64,000 nucleotides of DNA. Source: Malus domestica (Eukaryota; Streptophyta; Magnoliopsida; Rosales; Rosaceae). Where the stretch lies: contig NC_091669.1 in the NCBI RefSeq assembly GCF_042453785.1, positions 13,995,001 through 14,059,000 on the forward strand. The letters are read 5' to 3'. Of this stretch, positions 35,128 to 48,808 are shown piece after piece; within the stretch, counting starts at the first letter, position 1, and every line of letters starts with the position of its first letter. Position numbers and translations under genes: made by a program. The notes below the pieces were generated by a model. That model saw only the letters and a program-made list of their open reading frames with translations. It searched no databases and was not told the origin of the DNA.

Positions 35128-35987
35128 TAGGCTTGGCAAACGGGTCATATTTGTCGTTTTCGTATAACACTTGTTAACTTAACGGGTCGGGAAGTGTCAC
35201 ACTCATTATCTTAACGGGTTCTTAAATGACCCGACCCGTTAAGAAAAATAATTTTTTTTCTAAATTTGCACATACCACATTGCCACATAAATATTACTTC
35301 GTAAACTAATTTGAAACAAAATCAATCTTAAATCAAAAACTAATTCGAAGCAAAACCCTATATTTTGAAAGAAATTCGACATAATCAACTATTACCTCGA
35401 TTAAGACTCAAGATTCGTTCGATCCAGAGACAGAATCAGAGATCAAAGTAGTAGATCAATTAGTGGTAGGTTACTAGGTTGTATGTGGTAACAATAGTGT
35501 GGTGGAGGGAGACTGGAGGGGGTGGTCATGGATTCATGGATGGCTAGAGTTGAGGTTCGAGATTGAGATTTGAGAGTTTAGATCGAGAGAGAGAGCGGCT
35601 GATAGAGAGAGTCTGATTTAAGGTTGAGAAAAACATTGGACGACTAAGATTAAATATCAACCAATCTAACTATCATCAATTTTCTAATTTTAATTTTAAA
35701 AAAAATGTATATTTATTTATTTATTTTAACTTTAAGCTCAATACTGGATTAAATCATATTGACGTTAATTATAGTTTTTTTCAGTCATATAAAATCATTA
35801 AATTAATATTTTTCTTATCGTGTAACGGGTTACCCACATGTATACCTGGACCGACATGTTATCTTAACAAGTGTTTATCGAGTTACCTGATAACGACCCA
35901 ATTCATTATCGTGTCGCCCTGAAATTTTTTTAATTTTGTGTTGTTTCGTGTTGGGTTAACGGGTTGTATCAGAAATTGTCAGGTCTA
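35128..35987. mobile_element. hAT-like non-autonomous element with GGGTCGG/ACCCG repeats
   Basis: The end TAGGCTTGGCAA matches the reversed right end TAGACCTGACAA. Flanks share CTTAGC (35122-35127 and 35990-35995), a worn 8-bp duplication. Both ends carry repeats such as AACGGGTCGG, GACCCGACCCGTT and CGTGTTGGGTTAACGGGTT, typical subterminal sites. The centre is AT-rich and non-coding. Confidence 0.6.
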
Positions 35988-36277
35988 AACTTAGCCCACT
36001 CCCTAACCCCTTAGTGTAGATAATACCGTTTGTTCAAAAAAAAATAAACATGTGTCCTAATAAGTAATACTATTTTATTGTTACTTTATATTCTAATCCA
36101 TTGTTTTTTTTAGCAAATCAGAATTTATATTCTAATCAGATTATTTTAATTTTCAGATCCTCCTGTTGTAATTTGAAATTTGAATACTCCTCATTTTGGA
36201 CCGGTGTTGACTGTTGAGTATTCTTGGATTGTGATTGCCTTCTAAACGCAGTTTTCTCGTCGCACTAATTCATACAT

Positions 36278-36500
36278 TGTTCACGAAGGATTTGGATCCC
36301 AGGATCCAAATTATGAGGATCTTAAGAATCCTTATATCTTAACTATTCATGGTGCATTGTACGGTTAAAATTTTTTTTTTATATTTAAAATTGAATACAA
36401 ATAGTATCTGACGAAAACTGGCTGTATAATGTACGATGAACAGTTATAATGTGGAAATCCCTAAGATCTCCACAAAGTAAATCCGGAAAAGATCCTCTTC
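36278..36500. mobile_element. Probable MITE
   Basis: Imperfect inverted ends GTTCACGAAGGATTTGGATC and (reversed) GTGAACGGAAGAGGATCTTT, with GGATCC-rich subterminal sequence like the MULE-type MITEs at 4220 and 39823. Boundaries are approximate. Confidence 0.4.
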
Positions 36501-36654
36501 CGTTCACAAAAACATGCTTGAATATAGTGAAAATCCGTGAATTTTTTTTTGTCAACCGATATAATTTTTTATTGAATTCGTAATAAAATGTTTCTCTCTT
36601 CCACAAGAACAATGAATAAAAACTCGAGAAATAACAAACCCTATATATGACTAC

Positions 36655-36862
36655 GGGCTGGTTTGATATTGTTGTGCTTTGAAAAAAAATTGGTTCTGCT
36701 GTGCTGTGAGAATAAGCTAATTTTTTGTGCTTTACGCTTTCAGCTTTTTTTTTCACCTAAAACTATGAAAATAAGTTGTTTTTAAGTGTTTATCAAACAT
36801 ATTTTTTAGTTCAGCTTTTTTTTATACCCACTTTTTATAAAAGCACCTCAATACCAAATCAG
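36655..36862. mobile_element. MITE with GGTTTGATATTG-type inverted repeats
   Basis: Left end GGGCTGGTTTGATATTGTTG and reversed right end CTGATTTGGTATTGAGGTGC are imperfect inverted repeats. T-rich and A-rich arms in between could fold back. A 3-bp TAC repeat flanks it, which is weak evidence of a target duplication. Confidence 0.5.
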
Positions 36863-37689
36863 TACTACTTCCATTCCAACTTACAACAGAAATCATTGAG
36901 TGCTTATCACACATTAAATCGTACAGCGCATGACAAGTGTTCTCAATGCATATAAATTCTTTTATTTCATGCTTCGTATAATCTCGATAACTTTCATGCA
37001 TTTACAGATTGATTCAGGATGTAAAGGTAACGTTCAGACAAAGTGCTCCAAATTGACTCCTTGATTTAAGAAAGTTACTATTTACTCCTTTTGCTGCCTT
37101 ACAGAGGTGTAAACTTTTCAAGCAGCACCCACAAGAATTTAATTTGAATTGATTGGCATCAGTTATTTCATAGATCTAAATTAAAATATCACAGCTGGAA
37201 ATCGTCTTGTCACTCCTTATCATTTTACTTGTAAAGATGATGCATATCTAAACTGAAGCTGAATTCTCTCTGTCTTCTATTATTATTCATTTCCATACTC
37301 TTCTCTTACATTCTTCTTTTTGTTTTATTCTGTATATAAAAAATTTAACATAAGATGTAAACATAGTGTAATTGCAACCGTTTAAATATAAGAAAATGAA
37401 AGAGAAGAGAGATTAAAAATAGAGAAATCCTACTCCAGTTAAACTCTTTCATACTCTGGTAGGGTTTGGGGCCCCCTTCCTTTATTATCTTCTTTTCACA
37501 AGTATGGCTAGTTGTCTTTTGAGTACTTCCATCCCACCCCTTTTTGTCGGGCAATTGGGCAATTTTTGCATAACATCCAGAAAAAACAGCTCCATCCCAT
37601 TTTAAAAAGCCGGGCAAAACGTTGGACTCAACATCGCCAGAATAAGCAGTCAAGCAATTGATATCCGACCTTGCGCCTGAGTCTATATG
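36863..37689. other. Intergenic DNA, no gene seen
   Basis: Nothing beyond short open frames without coding character. Confidence 0.35.
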
Positions 37690-38883
37690 ATGTCATGCTG
37701 ACGTTATATGGACAGTTAAATAATTTTTTGGCAACAAGATATGTCATCCATGGCAATTTGAAAGTAGGGTAAGGATGAAAGCCAAGAAGAGCGCTTTGTC
37801 TAGAACTGAGTAGTGAGGCATATTAAGGCTTAAGAAGATAGATAGAGTCTATATCTTAATCATTTCCTGCTTAAACTACAAAATTTGATCAATTCAACAA
37901 TAAGGTTATAAATTAACCACAATTATGAAAGAATTGTGGGGGTCACTTATCTATCTTTGAGATGATATTTGCTTAAGAAGAATGGAAATGTAATTTGCTA
38001 ATTGAGTGAGACAATCAAAATGTCATCTCTTGTAATGAGTAATTGTTAATTGTTTAAGGTATGGCAAGGTTAGAGACCATCTTACAAATACCTTAAATGT
38101 TGGGGAACTCTACTTCCTATAGTATTAGCAAATTACTTACAAAAGTCCCAACATATATATATATACTTTTGAGGACTTGAAATTGAGAAACAACTACTCT
38201 CATATGAAATATATTTTCATAAGAAAGATTGTGCACACCATTAAAGATAGTCAACCTTAGTGGTACCAATTATTAAAGGTTTGACTAGAGAGTAAGTTGA
38301 TCATCTAGGGGAATGAGGCTAAAGCCAACATAACTAATGAATCAGCCGGGCGAAAACCTAACTTAGTAGATTGGAGATCCCATGGCCTAAGTTCAATAGG
38401 CAAACTGGTTGAGCATGATTCAAAGAAGTTAACACACTATATATCTCATTCATATGATGGAAGAAGTGTGTTGTCTGCAGAAGTTTTAGGGTGTATATTT
38501 CTACTTAATGCAGTTATATCTTATAAATAAGAGGAATAGATCAGACTATTCTTAATTAGTGGTCAACTATGTGAGAGTAGAAATGGGTCGCTTCTATGAG
38601 AATGAGATGACTAAATTCTCTAAAGCTTTCATGAATCCTGGAATTGTTGAGGACCAAAATGAACACAACCGTATGAACCGTAATATATTAGGATTAGCGA
38701 TGTGTGTTGCTTATTGTCTCGGTTTACTGCTGCAGTGAACAATTAAAGATTTCATATCCACTGCGTCATAACCCGATAAGTATTCACTAGGTTAGGTTCA
38801 AGTCCAAAAGACTCATCTCCCGATGCATCTCTTGTCCGCCTGTACTCTCAAATTCTTCATAAATTTTCATTCATGTGGGGGAT
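37690..38883 (+). mobile_element. Degraded internal 3' region of a copia-type retrotransposon
   Basis: This non-coding stretch leads directly into a polypurine tract (GTGGGGGA at about 38876-38882) that abuts the LTR at 38884, the normal order at the 3' end of an LTR retrotransposon. Short phrases such as GGGGAATGAGGCTAAAGCC resemble the region downstream of copia polyproteins. The left limit is not defined, and no 5' LTR was found in the window. Confidence 0.5.
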
Positions 38884-39545
38884 TGTTAGATATTTAATAT
38901 TAGTTTGAATGAAAATAATTAGTTTGTGAAGTGTTTCTTGCAAAGAATGCAACACTTGCCGTGTAGTGTTCAAAACATAATAGTTGTAACCTTTCCCTAA
39001 TTTACTTATGGTTATGTCATAGCTAATTGGCTGTCATGGTTATAGAAGTGGTGCGAACCGCAAAGCATCTGTATAGAGTTAGTCATGCTGTTTAGAAAAA
39101 GGCACTTGGGTTCTATATAAACCCAGTAACACTAAGCCATGAGAGAAGGAGAAAATTAGAGTTAATTTTTACTCTTGAGAAATAGGATTTCCCCACTCTA
39201 TTTCTCTCATTCTGCATTTGTCAAATTTCGAGTCGTGTCTTGAGAGTACATAATATATAAAGTTTGTCATAGTACAAATATTGAAGTGCTTCGACTTCGG
39301 ATTATAGATTGTTGAATCCTGGAAGACGGACGCCTACCGAACTACAAGCACAAGAGTATGGGCAAAATTCTGTCTTTAGGACATTGCATTATGCAAGCCT
39401 CAATCTTCAAGTTTGTCAATTTTTTCGAACTTTCTCTCCAGTTGTTTATATTAATCTTATATATAATTGATCTTGTGAATTTCTTTATGATTATTATTAT
39501 TGGAATTCTTGTGTTATTTTCATATTTTTTATTATTGCTCCAACA
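38884..39545 (+). mobile_element. Copia-type 3' LTR
   Basis: Begins TGTTAGATATT right after a polypurine tract and ends TTGCTCCAACA, giving the short TGTT...AACA inverted ends. A TATA box (CTATATAAACCC, about 39114) sits near the middle where the promoter of an LTR is expected. 662 bp. No target duplication could be checked because the 5' end is missing. Confidence 0.7.
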
Positions 39546-39713
39546 AAGAACACGACGGAGGCGCCGTCGACGTCTTCTTCCATCAACAAAGCCATTGGGG
39601 GTGCTTCAATTTCTGGGAAAAAGCCCAAGGTTGGCATTTCAGCTTCACTGAGCATGAGCAGTTGTGGCGGTTCGGGAATTCGAAGGATTGTGAAAAAGCT
39701 TATAAAAATTTAA
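39546..39713 (+). pseudogene. Orphan coding-like 3' fragment next to the LTR
   Basis: Directly after the LTR a GC-richer frame stays open for about 55 codons to a TAA: it reads TEAPSTSSSINKAIGG and ends RRIVKKLIKI. The base composition differs from the flanks and resembles coding sequence. It has no recognisable domain. It may be the tail of a gene cut by the retrotransposon, or chance. Confidence 0.3.
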
Positions 39714-39822
39714 AGGATTGCTATTGGAGAGGGATCGGGAGGGGGATGGAGAAAAAAGGGAGAAAAGAAAGAAGTTTCTAGGAAAAAAAAAAAAAAAAAA
39801 AAAGCGAAAGATGAAATTATTG

Positions 39823-40013
39823 GGAAAGGGATCCTCCCTTCCTCCTAATCCACCAAGTCTCAGAATCCGGACCGTTGAAATTTGATCAAACGGCTACAAA
39901 CATAGGTCTACTTTAAAAGTTATAATAACTTTAGTTGTTGGATCAAATTTTAACGGCCGAGATCCCCGAACTTAATGGATTAGGATAAAGGGATCCGAAG
40001 AGGATCCCTTTCC
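39823..40013. mobile_element. MULE-like MITE with perfect 9-bp target duplication
   Basis: 191 bp, ends GGAAAGGGATCCTC and (reversed) GGAAAGGGATCCTC identical, flanked by AAATTATTG on both sides (39814-39822 and 40014-40022). The interior holds CCGTTGAAATTTGATCAAAC and its partial complement. Related in structure to the element at 4220. Confidence 0.88.
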
Positions 40014-43000
40014 AAATTATTGTACGGAATGGAAATGCACTTAAACAATTATTATTCCTTAACTTTCTTCCTAAGTAGAGGAGTTGCTGTAAATGGAAAA
40101 CTTATTATAGTTTTTTTTATTAACTCATATAAATGTGTTATACTATTGCATTCTTTATTTGTTGCATTCATGGTTAGTGTAGTTTTGTTTCAATACACAG
40201 TTGAAATCAATTGTTCAACAACATAGCATATCAAGCTGTTTGACAAGAGATTTACGTACTGTAAATACAAATTTTTGCCGTCTATTCCTTTGACGAAAAT
40301 GCTCCTGCAAAATAATAACACTTAAGATTAAAGTCAAAAGTCTCACGTGCCCATGATGAATGGGGGGCTTTGGCAAAAAAATTTACAATGCCAAAGTTAG
40401 AATTTTGAAAATAATGTGTTTTGAGTATTTGTGGGAAGCAAAAAACCTCTTTTAGGGTAGCTAAACCTTCCTGAATTTTGGAGATAAAATGTGTATTTAT
40501 AGGAGAAAATGAGGAACTAGGTCGGCCCTCTAGGGTTTAGGGGTGGCCGGCCCTTGACACACTCGGATCCGAAATGTCCACCTGGATTCCAAATCGAGGT
40601 GTGCTGGCCGACACCAAGAGGGTCACGAAGCCATAAGTGTAGTGATGTGGAAAATGTGACTATATTTAAACCTAAAAGTGCCTAAATATAAGAGTGCACT
40701 TGTGAACGGGAATGAACTCATTTCACACATGATGTCAGAACATAAAGTAAAGTACAATAAAGTAGGTTGAGAATCGTACCATTGAAGGTAACCATCTATA
40801 CCAAGATTTGCCAAGAATCCTAGTCGATAAAAAAGCTCAACCACTAAAACTTGGAAGGGCGAAAAAAATGGTGAGTGGGCTTGAAAATAAAGTTTTAATA
40901 AAACCCTTTTGAAAACATTATAACCCCTCGCCATAAAACAAGTATAGTTTTCAAAATATACATACAACATATAGTATGAAAATACTTACAGTAGCCTTCA
41001 ATATCTCAAGAATTCATTACGGCACAATATTTCGTTCTGCACTGGCAACCACATGCCGCACATGCCGATGACGACCGTGAGCCCACACACGCCCACGTGC
41101 CTGCGAGTACCATCGTACTCGCCTTCCTCGCAAAGGCTTGCGTTTTGCAGGTTTTTGGTTCGACTTCCAAAGCTCCTATCGCGCTCGATTCTCCACCAAA
41201 ATCAATGATTCATTTTGAAGTTAGAAATGCAGGGAACAAAACCATACCAAAGTGAGGCTGAGATAAAGTCGGTGTTGGTCAGAAAAATGGCCTGAAAGTG
41301 GTCGGATGACCTCGGTTCCTAGTTTTCCAAAAATCTAGAAAACTTCCTCCCTCGCCATTTCTGTCATAAAACCAGTCCAAACTTCACTCATTAAGCCTAA
41401 AAATCATTTTAAATCACGAAGGGAGATCACACAGAGTACAATTGACACTCACCTTCATAAAAAGTGGTGAGATCCATGACAGACAATCTCCACAGTGCTA
41501 AAGTTCCATGATCAAAGAGCCAATCTCGTTGAGATGTCTAGAGCTAAACCTAGGGCTAGGTTTAAGATGATATGATATCTTGGGAACATTGGTTCGATGG
41601 TCATTTGCCATGGAAGACAGCGATGGTGATGACCTCAGCCTTACGGTTGTCCCTTATTTGTAAAGATGAGAGAGACGACAAGGAGGTTGATGGAGAAATA
41701 TGCAAAACAAGGAAGAGACATAAAGGGTTATGGCATGGTGGTTTGGTGTAGTTCGCCGAAGAGGTGGTGAGGTGGTGGTTGTGCTGCTCAGCTCCACCGT
41801 TCTTCATAGAGCCAAGAAAGAGGTTAGAGATGAGAGGGAGAAAGCTGATAGGGTTAGAGGGAAATAGGTGCGGTGGCAGCCATGCGTTCGTACCATCTAG
41901 TACTTCGAGAATACGGTAAAATAATGGCTCGTATACATCGCAAAATGATGGTCAATAAAAGCCAACAATTCGCCTAAAGGGGCATTTTGGTCAATTCACA
42001 CCTTAAAAAAATTTCATCTCCGAAATTTGAAATCATTTGTTATACAAAAATAGTGAAAAGACAGCAGAAAAATAAATATGTAAAGAAGATGTCAAGTTAG
42101 AGCGGTTGCATAAAAGAGAATGTCATTCCGTCGTGATCAGATTGTAGTGGTTCCTCTTTCATGCCTCCAAACTCATTTTTTCCTTATCCTTCAGTACAAT
42201 ACTATAATATAATACTTTTTATAAAAACATAAGGTCAAAAATATTTATATATGTATAAGAACATCACGTCAAAATACATAAATATAATAACGTAAAGTTA
42301 AAATAATTGCACTGAAATCAAAGCTGAACATAGAAAAACTTCACCTATGTACTCTTTTGGTCATGCACTCTGAGAATAAGTGGTCTGCAGCCCGCGATAT
42401 CGACAGCTCATTGTTTTCTCGAAAAGCAAGCAACAAATTTCCGAGGGTGCAATATTACCATCATGCCCTTATTGGGAAATACACATACAACGTATGATCA
42501 AAGCCTCGATCATGCTCACGCACCACCCTCTCGGGCAACATCTTCAATATTATAAAATTTTCTATATTGTAATCTCGATCATTCAAATACTTGTTTGTAA
42601 TACTCCTCTGCCAACATGTGTTATGCATAAAATCTCCATACTACATCTCAACAGTGTTATACCCAAAACCAAAAATGTAACTGTAGTTACATACAACTTT
42701 AACAAAGATCAATGTCTATCACAATTGGCTAAAACTGTAAAACATACAAAAGCAATATATTCTCTAAGGACCAAATAGTTCATTCAGACTAGCCGTTAGT
42801 CTGAGGGTCAAAACAAGTTCATCAATCTCGAATGCAAGGTAATTGGAATTAGCATGACATCTCGCTACAACAGTAGCTTTCAGAAGGTTTAATCACCAAC
42901 GATAAAATTCGTTCAGCAGAGCATTTGTTAGGTGATTGAGAAATTAATGGTCACAACTGCATTTCCAATGTCAACAGTTTTTCTATACAGTCTAGGCTTC

Positions 43001-43286
43001 AAAATAATATGAAGTGCAGTAGGGTAGACACATACCCAAGATTGACTGGAATGCCTTCCAGCACCAAGAGGTGAATATGGAATCACAGTTAGAGTAGATG
43101 ATGATCGAAACGCCAAAAAAAATCTGATAAATTCAAGAATGAGCAATTTCACCAAGAGATAAAAAATGTAGTCCCTCTGGACCAATGAAAGGTGAGTTGA
43201 CTTGTCAAGTCGGTCAATAATCATCGAACATTTTCATATTCTCTACATGTATGAGATGCCTTGTACCAGAAGCTTATGGTGGTTTC
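40014..43286. other. Repeat-like region without a recognisable gene
   Basis: The part about 40490-41920 has higher GC and phrases (CCGACCACTTTCAGGCCATT on the minus strand, CCCACACACGCCCACGTGCC) typical of degraded gypsy-type LTR sequence, but no ends were found. The remainder is AT-rich. Short open frames at 42380-42778 and 42928-43224 show no domain. Confidence 0.35.
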
Positions 43287-45198
43287 TGTTGGAAATATGC
43301 CCTGAAAGTCAATCTTTGGAAGAAATCTTTCAGGACAAATGAATGGATGTATGGATGAATCTTATACATCAAATGGCAAAGACACGAATTAGGACTATCT
43401 CAATAAACGACATATGTCCTAAATAGTGTATCCATGGACAACGGATCGATTGGAGAAGTAATCTAATGAAGTTAGACTACAGAGACCTTCTTCACATAAC
43501 CAGATGTCCAAAAGGTTCCTGGTCATTGGATTGTCGGAGGGATACTGACAATGCGTAGACCGGTACATACTGTGTCCGCTTCAATTGGAAGGATGGAAAG
43601 TCTCATCCCATTCGTGTTGTGACACTAAGACAAGTATGTAGGTGCTCATTAAGGGAATGAGTTCACTGAACACAATCGAACGAGAGTACTTGCATGGAGA
43701 TCTACTCACATGTCAAGCAAGTAACTCTAATGGTTGGAAAGATGTAAGTAATCCTTAGACCTGAGGCATCGTCGTTGTCTTGTGGTTAAGTACTTAATCT
43801 TTGATTATGTCAAAGTCTCCCCATTCAAGGGTGTCCACGGCATAATTGGGGTTAAGCCACTTAGTCATGAAGGCAAGTGTATGCGCAACAAGGAATCTCT
43901 AATCCTCGATAAGAGAGGAAGAATACTCTAAGATATGATTCGGGAATCTTCGGCCGAAGTATCGAGCGTAATAAAGGAAAGCGTTCCTATACGACTCAAT
44001 TGGATCATATAAGAAGGAATAATCACATTAGGGGTTTGACATGATATATCCATACCCTAATGATGTGATTGAGAGTATTGTATTAGAGAAGGATTGAATT
44101 ACATTGTAATTCCAACTGACTAGGTTCTTCGAATAAACTTCTACATTAGCTTGGGTAGCTATGACATATGGTTAGATGTCACTCATAGCTTGTGAGTTCT
44201 TCTAGATGATTAGATGTAGTCGTCAAAGAAGAAAGGTGAATTAAAATGAGGTTTTAATTCACTAAGTGATTGAATTAAATATAAGCAATTGGATTGATGC
44301 CAATCACCTCACTGCCTTACTAATTAGAACCTAAAAGATTGTTCACCAAAACACTATTGTGGTGAGTAACTAATGGATGATGGAAACAATTAATTGGATT
44401 AATTATGTGTTGTGATTAATTTAGAAAAATCTAAAGAAATCATAAAAGCGATAAAGATCGTTTTGGGCTTAAAGAAACGTTCGGGTTTAATTGGGCCCAT
44501 TGGGCCTAAACCCATTGGGCTTTTATTCAAGCATTGGATGACTTGAAATAAATGAAAGCCCAAAGCCCAAACAACACAAAGAGGGCCGGCCATATTAAGT
44601 GGGGAAGGAGAGAAAATTAGTCAAGTGTTGACTAGGTTTCTTTTGTCTATATAAGCAACTTTATAGAGATAAAGTTCATTAGGGTTTTTGTGTGTTAAAA
44701 CAACAAAGAGGCAAAAGAAAAAGAGCTCTCTAAACTACACAAAGGCCGGCCACCAAAGGGGGTTTTTACTAACCTCTCTTACACCCTTTTGGTTATTCCT
44801 TCATCCTTCTCACTACACTAGTGGGTGAGGATCTTTAAAGGTTTCCTACTTTGGAAACTTGAAGAGAACCTAGGAGCACTCATTGTAACAAAGTGGAGGA
44901 GGCAAGGAGGGAAGCTAGGCTCAAGGATTTCAAGGAGCAAAGGGCTTGGAGGTGGTCCATCCTTGGTCTCAAGTCTAGATCAAGAGGTATAAGACTAACC
45001 TTCACCTTGTTCTTGATTCTTTAAAAATGTTTTGATGCATTATATATAAACCTATGAACCTTGAAGGGGATTTGCATGACTATAGCTTTGATAATATGTT
45101 ATAAATGCTTCCGCTGCTTTCGTATATTAAATTTGATTTGAATATGCATGATAGTCATTATGAAATCCCATTCTAGAAATCTCATAAATTTCCCTTCA
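43287..45198 (+). mobile_element. Solo LTR of a copia-type retrotransposon, 5-bp target duplication
   Basis: Starts TGTTGGAAATATGCCCTGAA and ends AAATTTCCCTTCA, flanked by the exact 5-bp repeat GTTTC (43282-43286 and 45199-45203). No internal domain is present, so it is a solo LTR left by recombination between two LTRs. A TATA box (TATATAA, 44648-44654) precedes a likely transcription start. Long LTRs (1.9 kb) with this start are familiar from large copia families of rosaceous plants; that is recollection, not a search. Confidence 0.85.
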
Positions 45199-45203
45199 GT
45201 TTC

Positions 45204-46945
45204 CCCCATCTCTATTTGGATATAGGAAGTGACTATAACCATTTGAACGATTTCTTGATGGGTTGAAGGTAACGTCATATCGATACTCGTGAATTCCAAC
45301 TGAAATGGAATAGGACAAGCTGAAGGTGTTCACCAATAGATATGTCTTTTGTTGTTGTAACAGTATTTACGTTTGCACAACTGGGGGTAATACATGATAG
45401 TGCAAGCGTAGACGTTGATTTGGTATCTCCATCGTCGATGTCAGAAGTTTAGCTCATTACAAATGAAGAAGTATTTGGAAAGACTAAGGTTAGTAAAAAT
45501 TTTTGACACGTTCTCCACAAAGAAATGTCATTCGGTTTTCAAATAAGGGTGATAATTGTTGACTCTAGGTCATGAATATGATGGTTCATTTCGTACAGTT
45601 CCGACCGTTGAAACATAAGCGATACTCCGTCATGTTACATCTACCCGGCCAAAATATGCAAAGAAGACATCATCATGGATTTCAAAATGATTAATGTCAT
45701 CTAAGGGTGTAAAACAAAGGTGAGGTGAGACAACAGTTCGGTTGTAAGAAACTTTATTCATATCCAACATCCCAAACTAAACTAACTTTCCTCAGTTGTT
45801 ATGTGAAGAAAGACGCTATAGTCAAAAAATCGCTAACAAATTATATAAAGTCAACAAGACCAAGAATATCTCACATTTCACAACACTTTGTGGGAATTCC
45901 AATTTTCTTCCACTACAACCTTTTTGGCAAAAGAAAAAGAATATCTTCCACTGAGAACACGTCTCCCGAGAAAAGTACTAATTTAATCAAATTTAACAGT
46001 TGAGCAATTTGGTATAAAGTTGACTGTTGGTGTTTCGAAAATTTGTTCTCGTTGCTAGGGTAGGGTTTTTTTAGATTTTCTTTTTTGAAAAAATGATCTA
46101 TTAGAGGATGCAGGAAGATGAACGGTTTGGATCGATGATATTATATTAAAAGTTTTACGGTTAGTGAAAATATTGTTTGATGTTTATAAAGTTTCTACAA
46201 ACTATATGACATCGACTCATATTTCAGTTAATCGTAAATATCGAAATGTGATATCAAAGATCTGAACCGTTCATCGTCTTACATCCGCCAGATGATCATG
46301 TTTTCAGAAAAGAAAATTTAAAAAATTTTCAGTAAGAATAATAAAACATAAATGGCAATCGATGTTTAAATATAAATTTAAGGTTTATGGATTATAGTAT
46401 TGGATTTCGAAGCTGACCCCTTTATGAAAATTGTAAAGCTTGTCACTATGAGTGATTGTATATATATATATTTTTTACATTTTTTACACTTCTACAATAA
46501 TTTTTATTAATTTTATTAATTTCCCTCAAATAAAAAACATTATTCATGAGGGTTTGGAGGATTTTAAAAATCTAAACGATAATGAAAGTGCAACCATTAT
46601 CTACTTGTGGAGGAATAATGATGAATCACGAGTGTTTATATATTCTTTCACATTTTTCATACTTATATGTATGTCTTCTTAGTTATTGCCTATACAAATA
46701 CTATACTAGTTTATTTTAATTTTGGACAACAACATGTTAAGTAAAATTTATCCTAGTAATGATAATAAAGAACTCTTATAATAAAAATAAATAATGACTA
46801 TTTTTTTTAAAAACTTATATAGAATAATAATACAAAACTATATATTTAATATATAATATATTGTATATATTAATATGGCTATTGTATTTTATAATAAATC
46901 TTTTAGTAATTAAACTTTAAAATTATCAAAATAATTTTTTTCTTA
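45204..46945. other. Intergenic DNA, no gene seen
   Basis: AT-rich. Imperfect inverted sequence around GATCGATGATATTATATT (about 46130) and GATATCAAAGATCTGAACCG (about 46250) suggests a worn MITE. Short open frames at 45725-46003 and 46452-46682 lack coding character. Confidence 0.35.
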
Positions 46946-47085
46946 ACGGGTCGAAACGGGTTACCCACGTGTTACCCGTCTGTATACTCGTTCTTAACGG
47001 ATCACCCAATAATGACCCGATTAGTTATAGTGTTGACTCGGAACTCATTATTTTCGTGTCGTGTTAGAAACTGCCGGGTCTAATT
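46946..47085. mobile_element. Partial copy of the 35128-35987 hAT-like family
   Basis: Shares TTAACGGGTCGAAACGGGTT, ACGGGTTACCCACGTG and the terminal CTGCCGGGTCTA with the right end of the element at 35128. Only one end is present. Confidence 0.5.
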
Positions 47086-48808
47086 GCAGTGACACTTATT
47101 GCTTTGAAAGTGAGAGGTGTAGTGGAAATGCCATGTCAAGTGCACCTATCAGAATCGGAACAAAGACAATCAGAAATCAAACAATAACAGAGTGGCCTGT
47201 GATAGATGTGAAGGGGTATAAAATGCGATGAACTCATCTTTTCCAAGAAAATGATTTACGTACATTCACATCTATTTTTGTTATTTAATTCTGTTTTTAT
47301 TTATTCAATTCAAATGCCAAAATTATGCATAAAAACGTTAAAAAAAAAATTCAATGTAAAACAAAGCCATACGGCTTGAATTTATTTAAAATGTTCCGGA
47401 TCACGAGATCATACCTTTTTGCGAGGAGTTGGATTCTCTCATATTCTTTTTCTCCTCCCATCCCTTCCTTTCTTTATTAGTTTCCTCTTTCTCTTTCTAC
47501 AAAAAAGGAAAAGCAAAATGATTATGTGGTTTAATCTTGAACGTTCAAATATGAGATAAAGAGAGGAAGTGAATTCATATTCCTTTTTGTAGAGAAATTT
47601 TTTATTGTGTCGAGCATATGATTTGGTACACTAAGTATAATAATATAATTGATTAAAAAGTTTTAACTAATAATATTAAAATAAATATACGGAATTGTGT
47701 TTTGTGTACATTGTATCTTTTTCTTTTTGTGGCCCAACTATACGGGGAGCGGGCGTAGGGGTCCTCAGTTAGGAGGGGATAAGGCTTTATTAATACTGGA
47801 TACAATCATAAAAGACGAAATGTTTCACAGTAAAAGAGGAAAGAACTTCAGTGTGATCAAAAGATTCTTACCCCTTCTTCTTCGACCTTGAAAGGTGATG
47901 AAGGACCTGCTTTTCTGTCAGTTACTCGTTTTTTGTGTCAATTTTTGTCGAGTAGTTTTTTTCGCCGGACTCTCGTACTGTTCCTTAAAAATTGAAAGTA
48001 TTCCATACAACGAAAAATGGGCACCGGTATGGCCATTTATAATTCATTCAAAAATAATATGCTCAACAGATAAAATGTTAAAAACTTGAACACCATCCTA
48101 GCTAATTAATAATTTCTCATAAAAAAGAATGCTGATCATATAACTAGATTGTATTTTAAATTATTATAGGTGCTGAGATAAAAATAATAAAGTAAGATCT
48201 AAGATCAAGATATGTCAGGAGTTTGATTTCCTCAGATAGAATAACAATAGAAATAAAATAATAGTATGTGTTTACTTATCTGGAAAATAGGGGATAGATT
48301 CGAATTTAAAATTTCTTTCAAGATGAAAAGAAAAATACCATTAAAGAAATATTTATGATTCGTGCAAATAGATTTAAGTTAAGAACAAGAAACCATTCAA
48401 GAAAATTTGTTTACATCAGAAAGTCACATGGCCTGATTAACATAAGAAATTTTTATAGGTACGTACGAGAAAACATGTCAAGTAATGATATTTTATGTGT
48501 TATAATAAAAATAAATGATAAAAGTAATATATAACATTATTTTGAGTAGAATACGTGACTCTGCTTTGAGTGCGTCAAAAATTTACTTGAAGGGGGAACA
48601 ATATACCAGACCAAAGCTACCACACTTTACTTCACTAATTTTATATAAAAGGTAATGCTAAAGAAAATAAATTATATTTTGAAAATAATATGATATAGTT
48701 GTTAATAATTAATTATTATTTAAATATTGATAAACATATTTATCTTTTATTGGTAATACTTCACATTATTTGCAAATATGATGTAAAAAGTTGAGCTGGA
48801 TTACTCTT
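47086..48808. other. Intergenic region upstream of the pectin methylesterase gene
   Basis: AT-rich, no gene recognised. Two short open frames (47697-47891, 47895-48089) lack domains. Confidence 0.4.

Noticed and set aside
38884-39545. Idea that this LTR is a solo LTR
   Set aside because: No matching 5-bp duplication (left GGGAT, right AAGAA), and a polypurine tract precedes it, so it is better read as a 3' LTR with a degraded internal region.
42380-42778. 132-codon open frame
   Set aside because: No recognisable domain, AT-rich codon use and no promoter or splice context.
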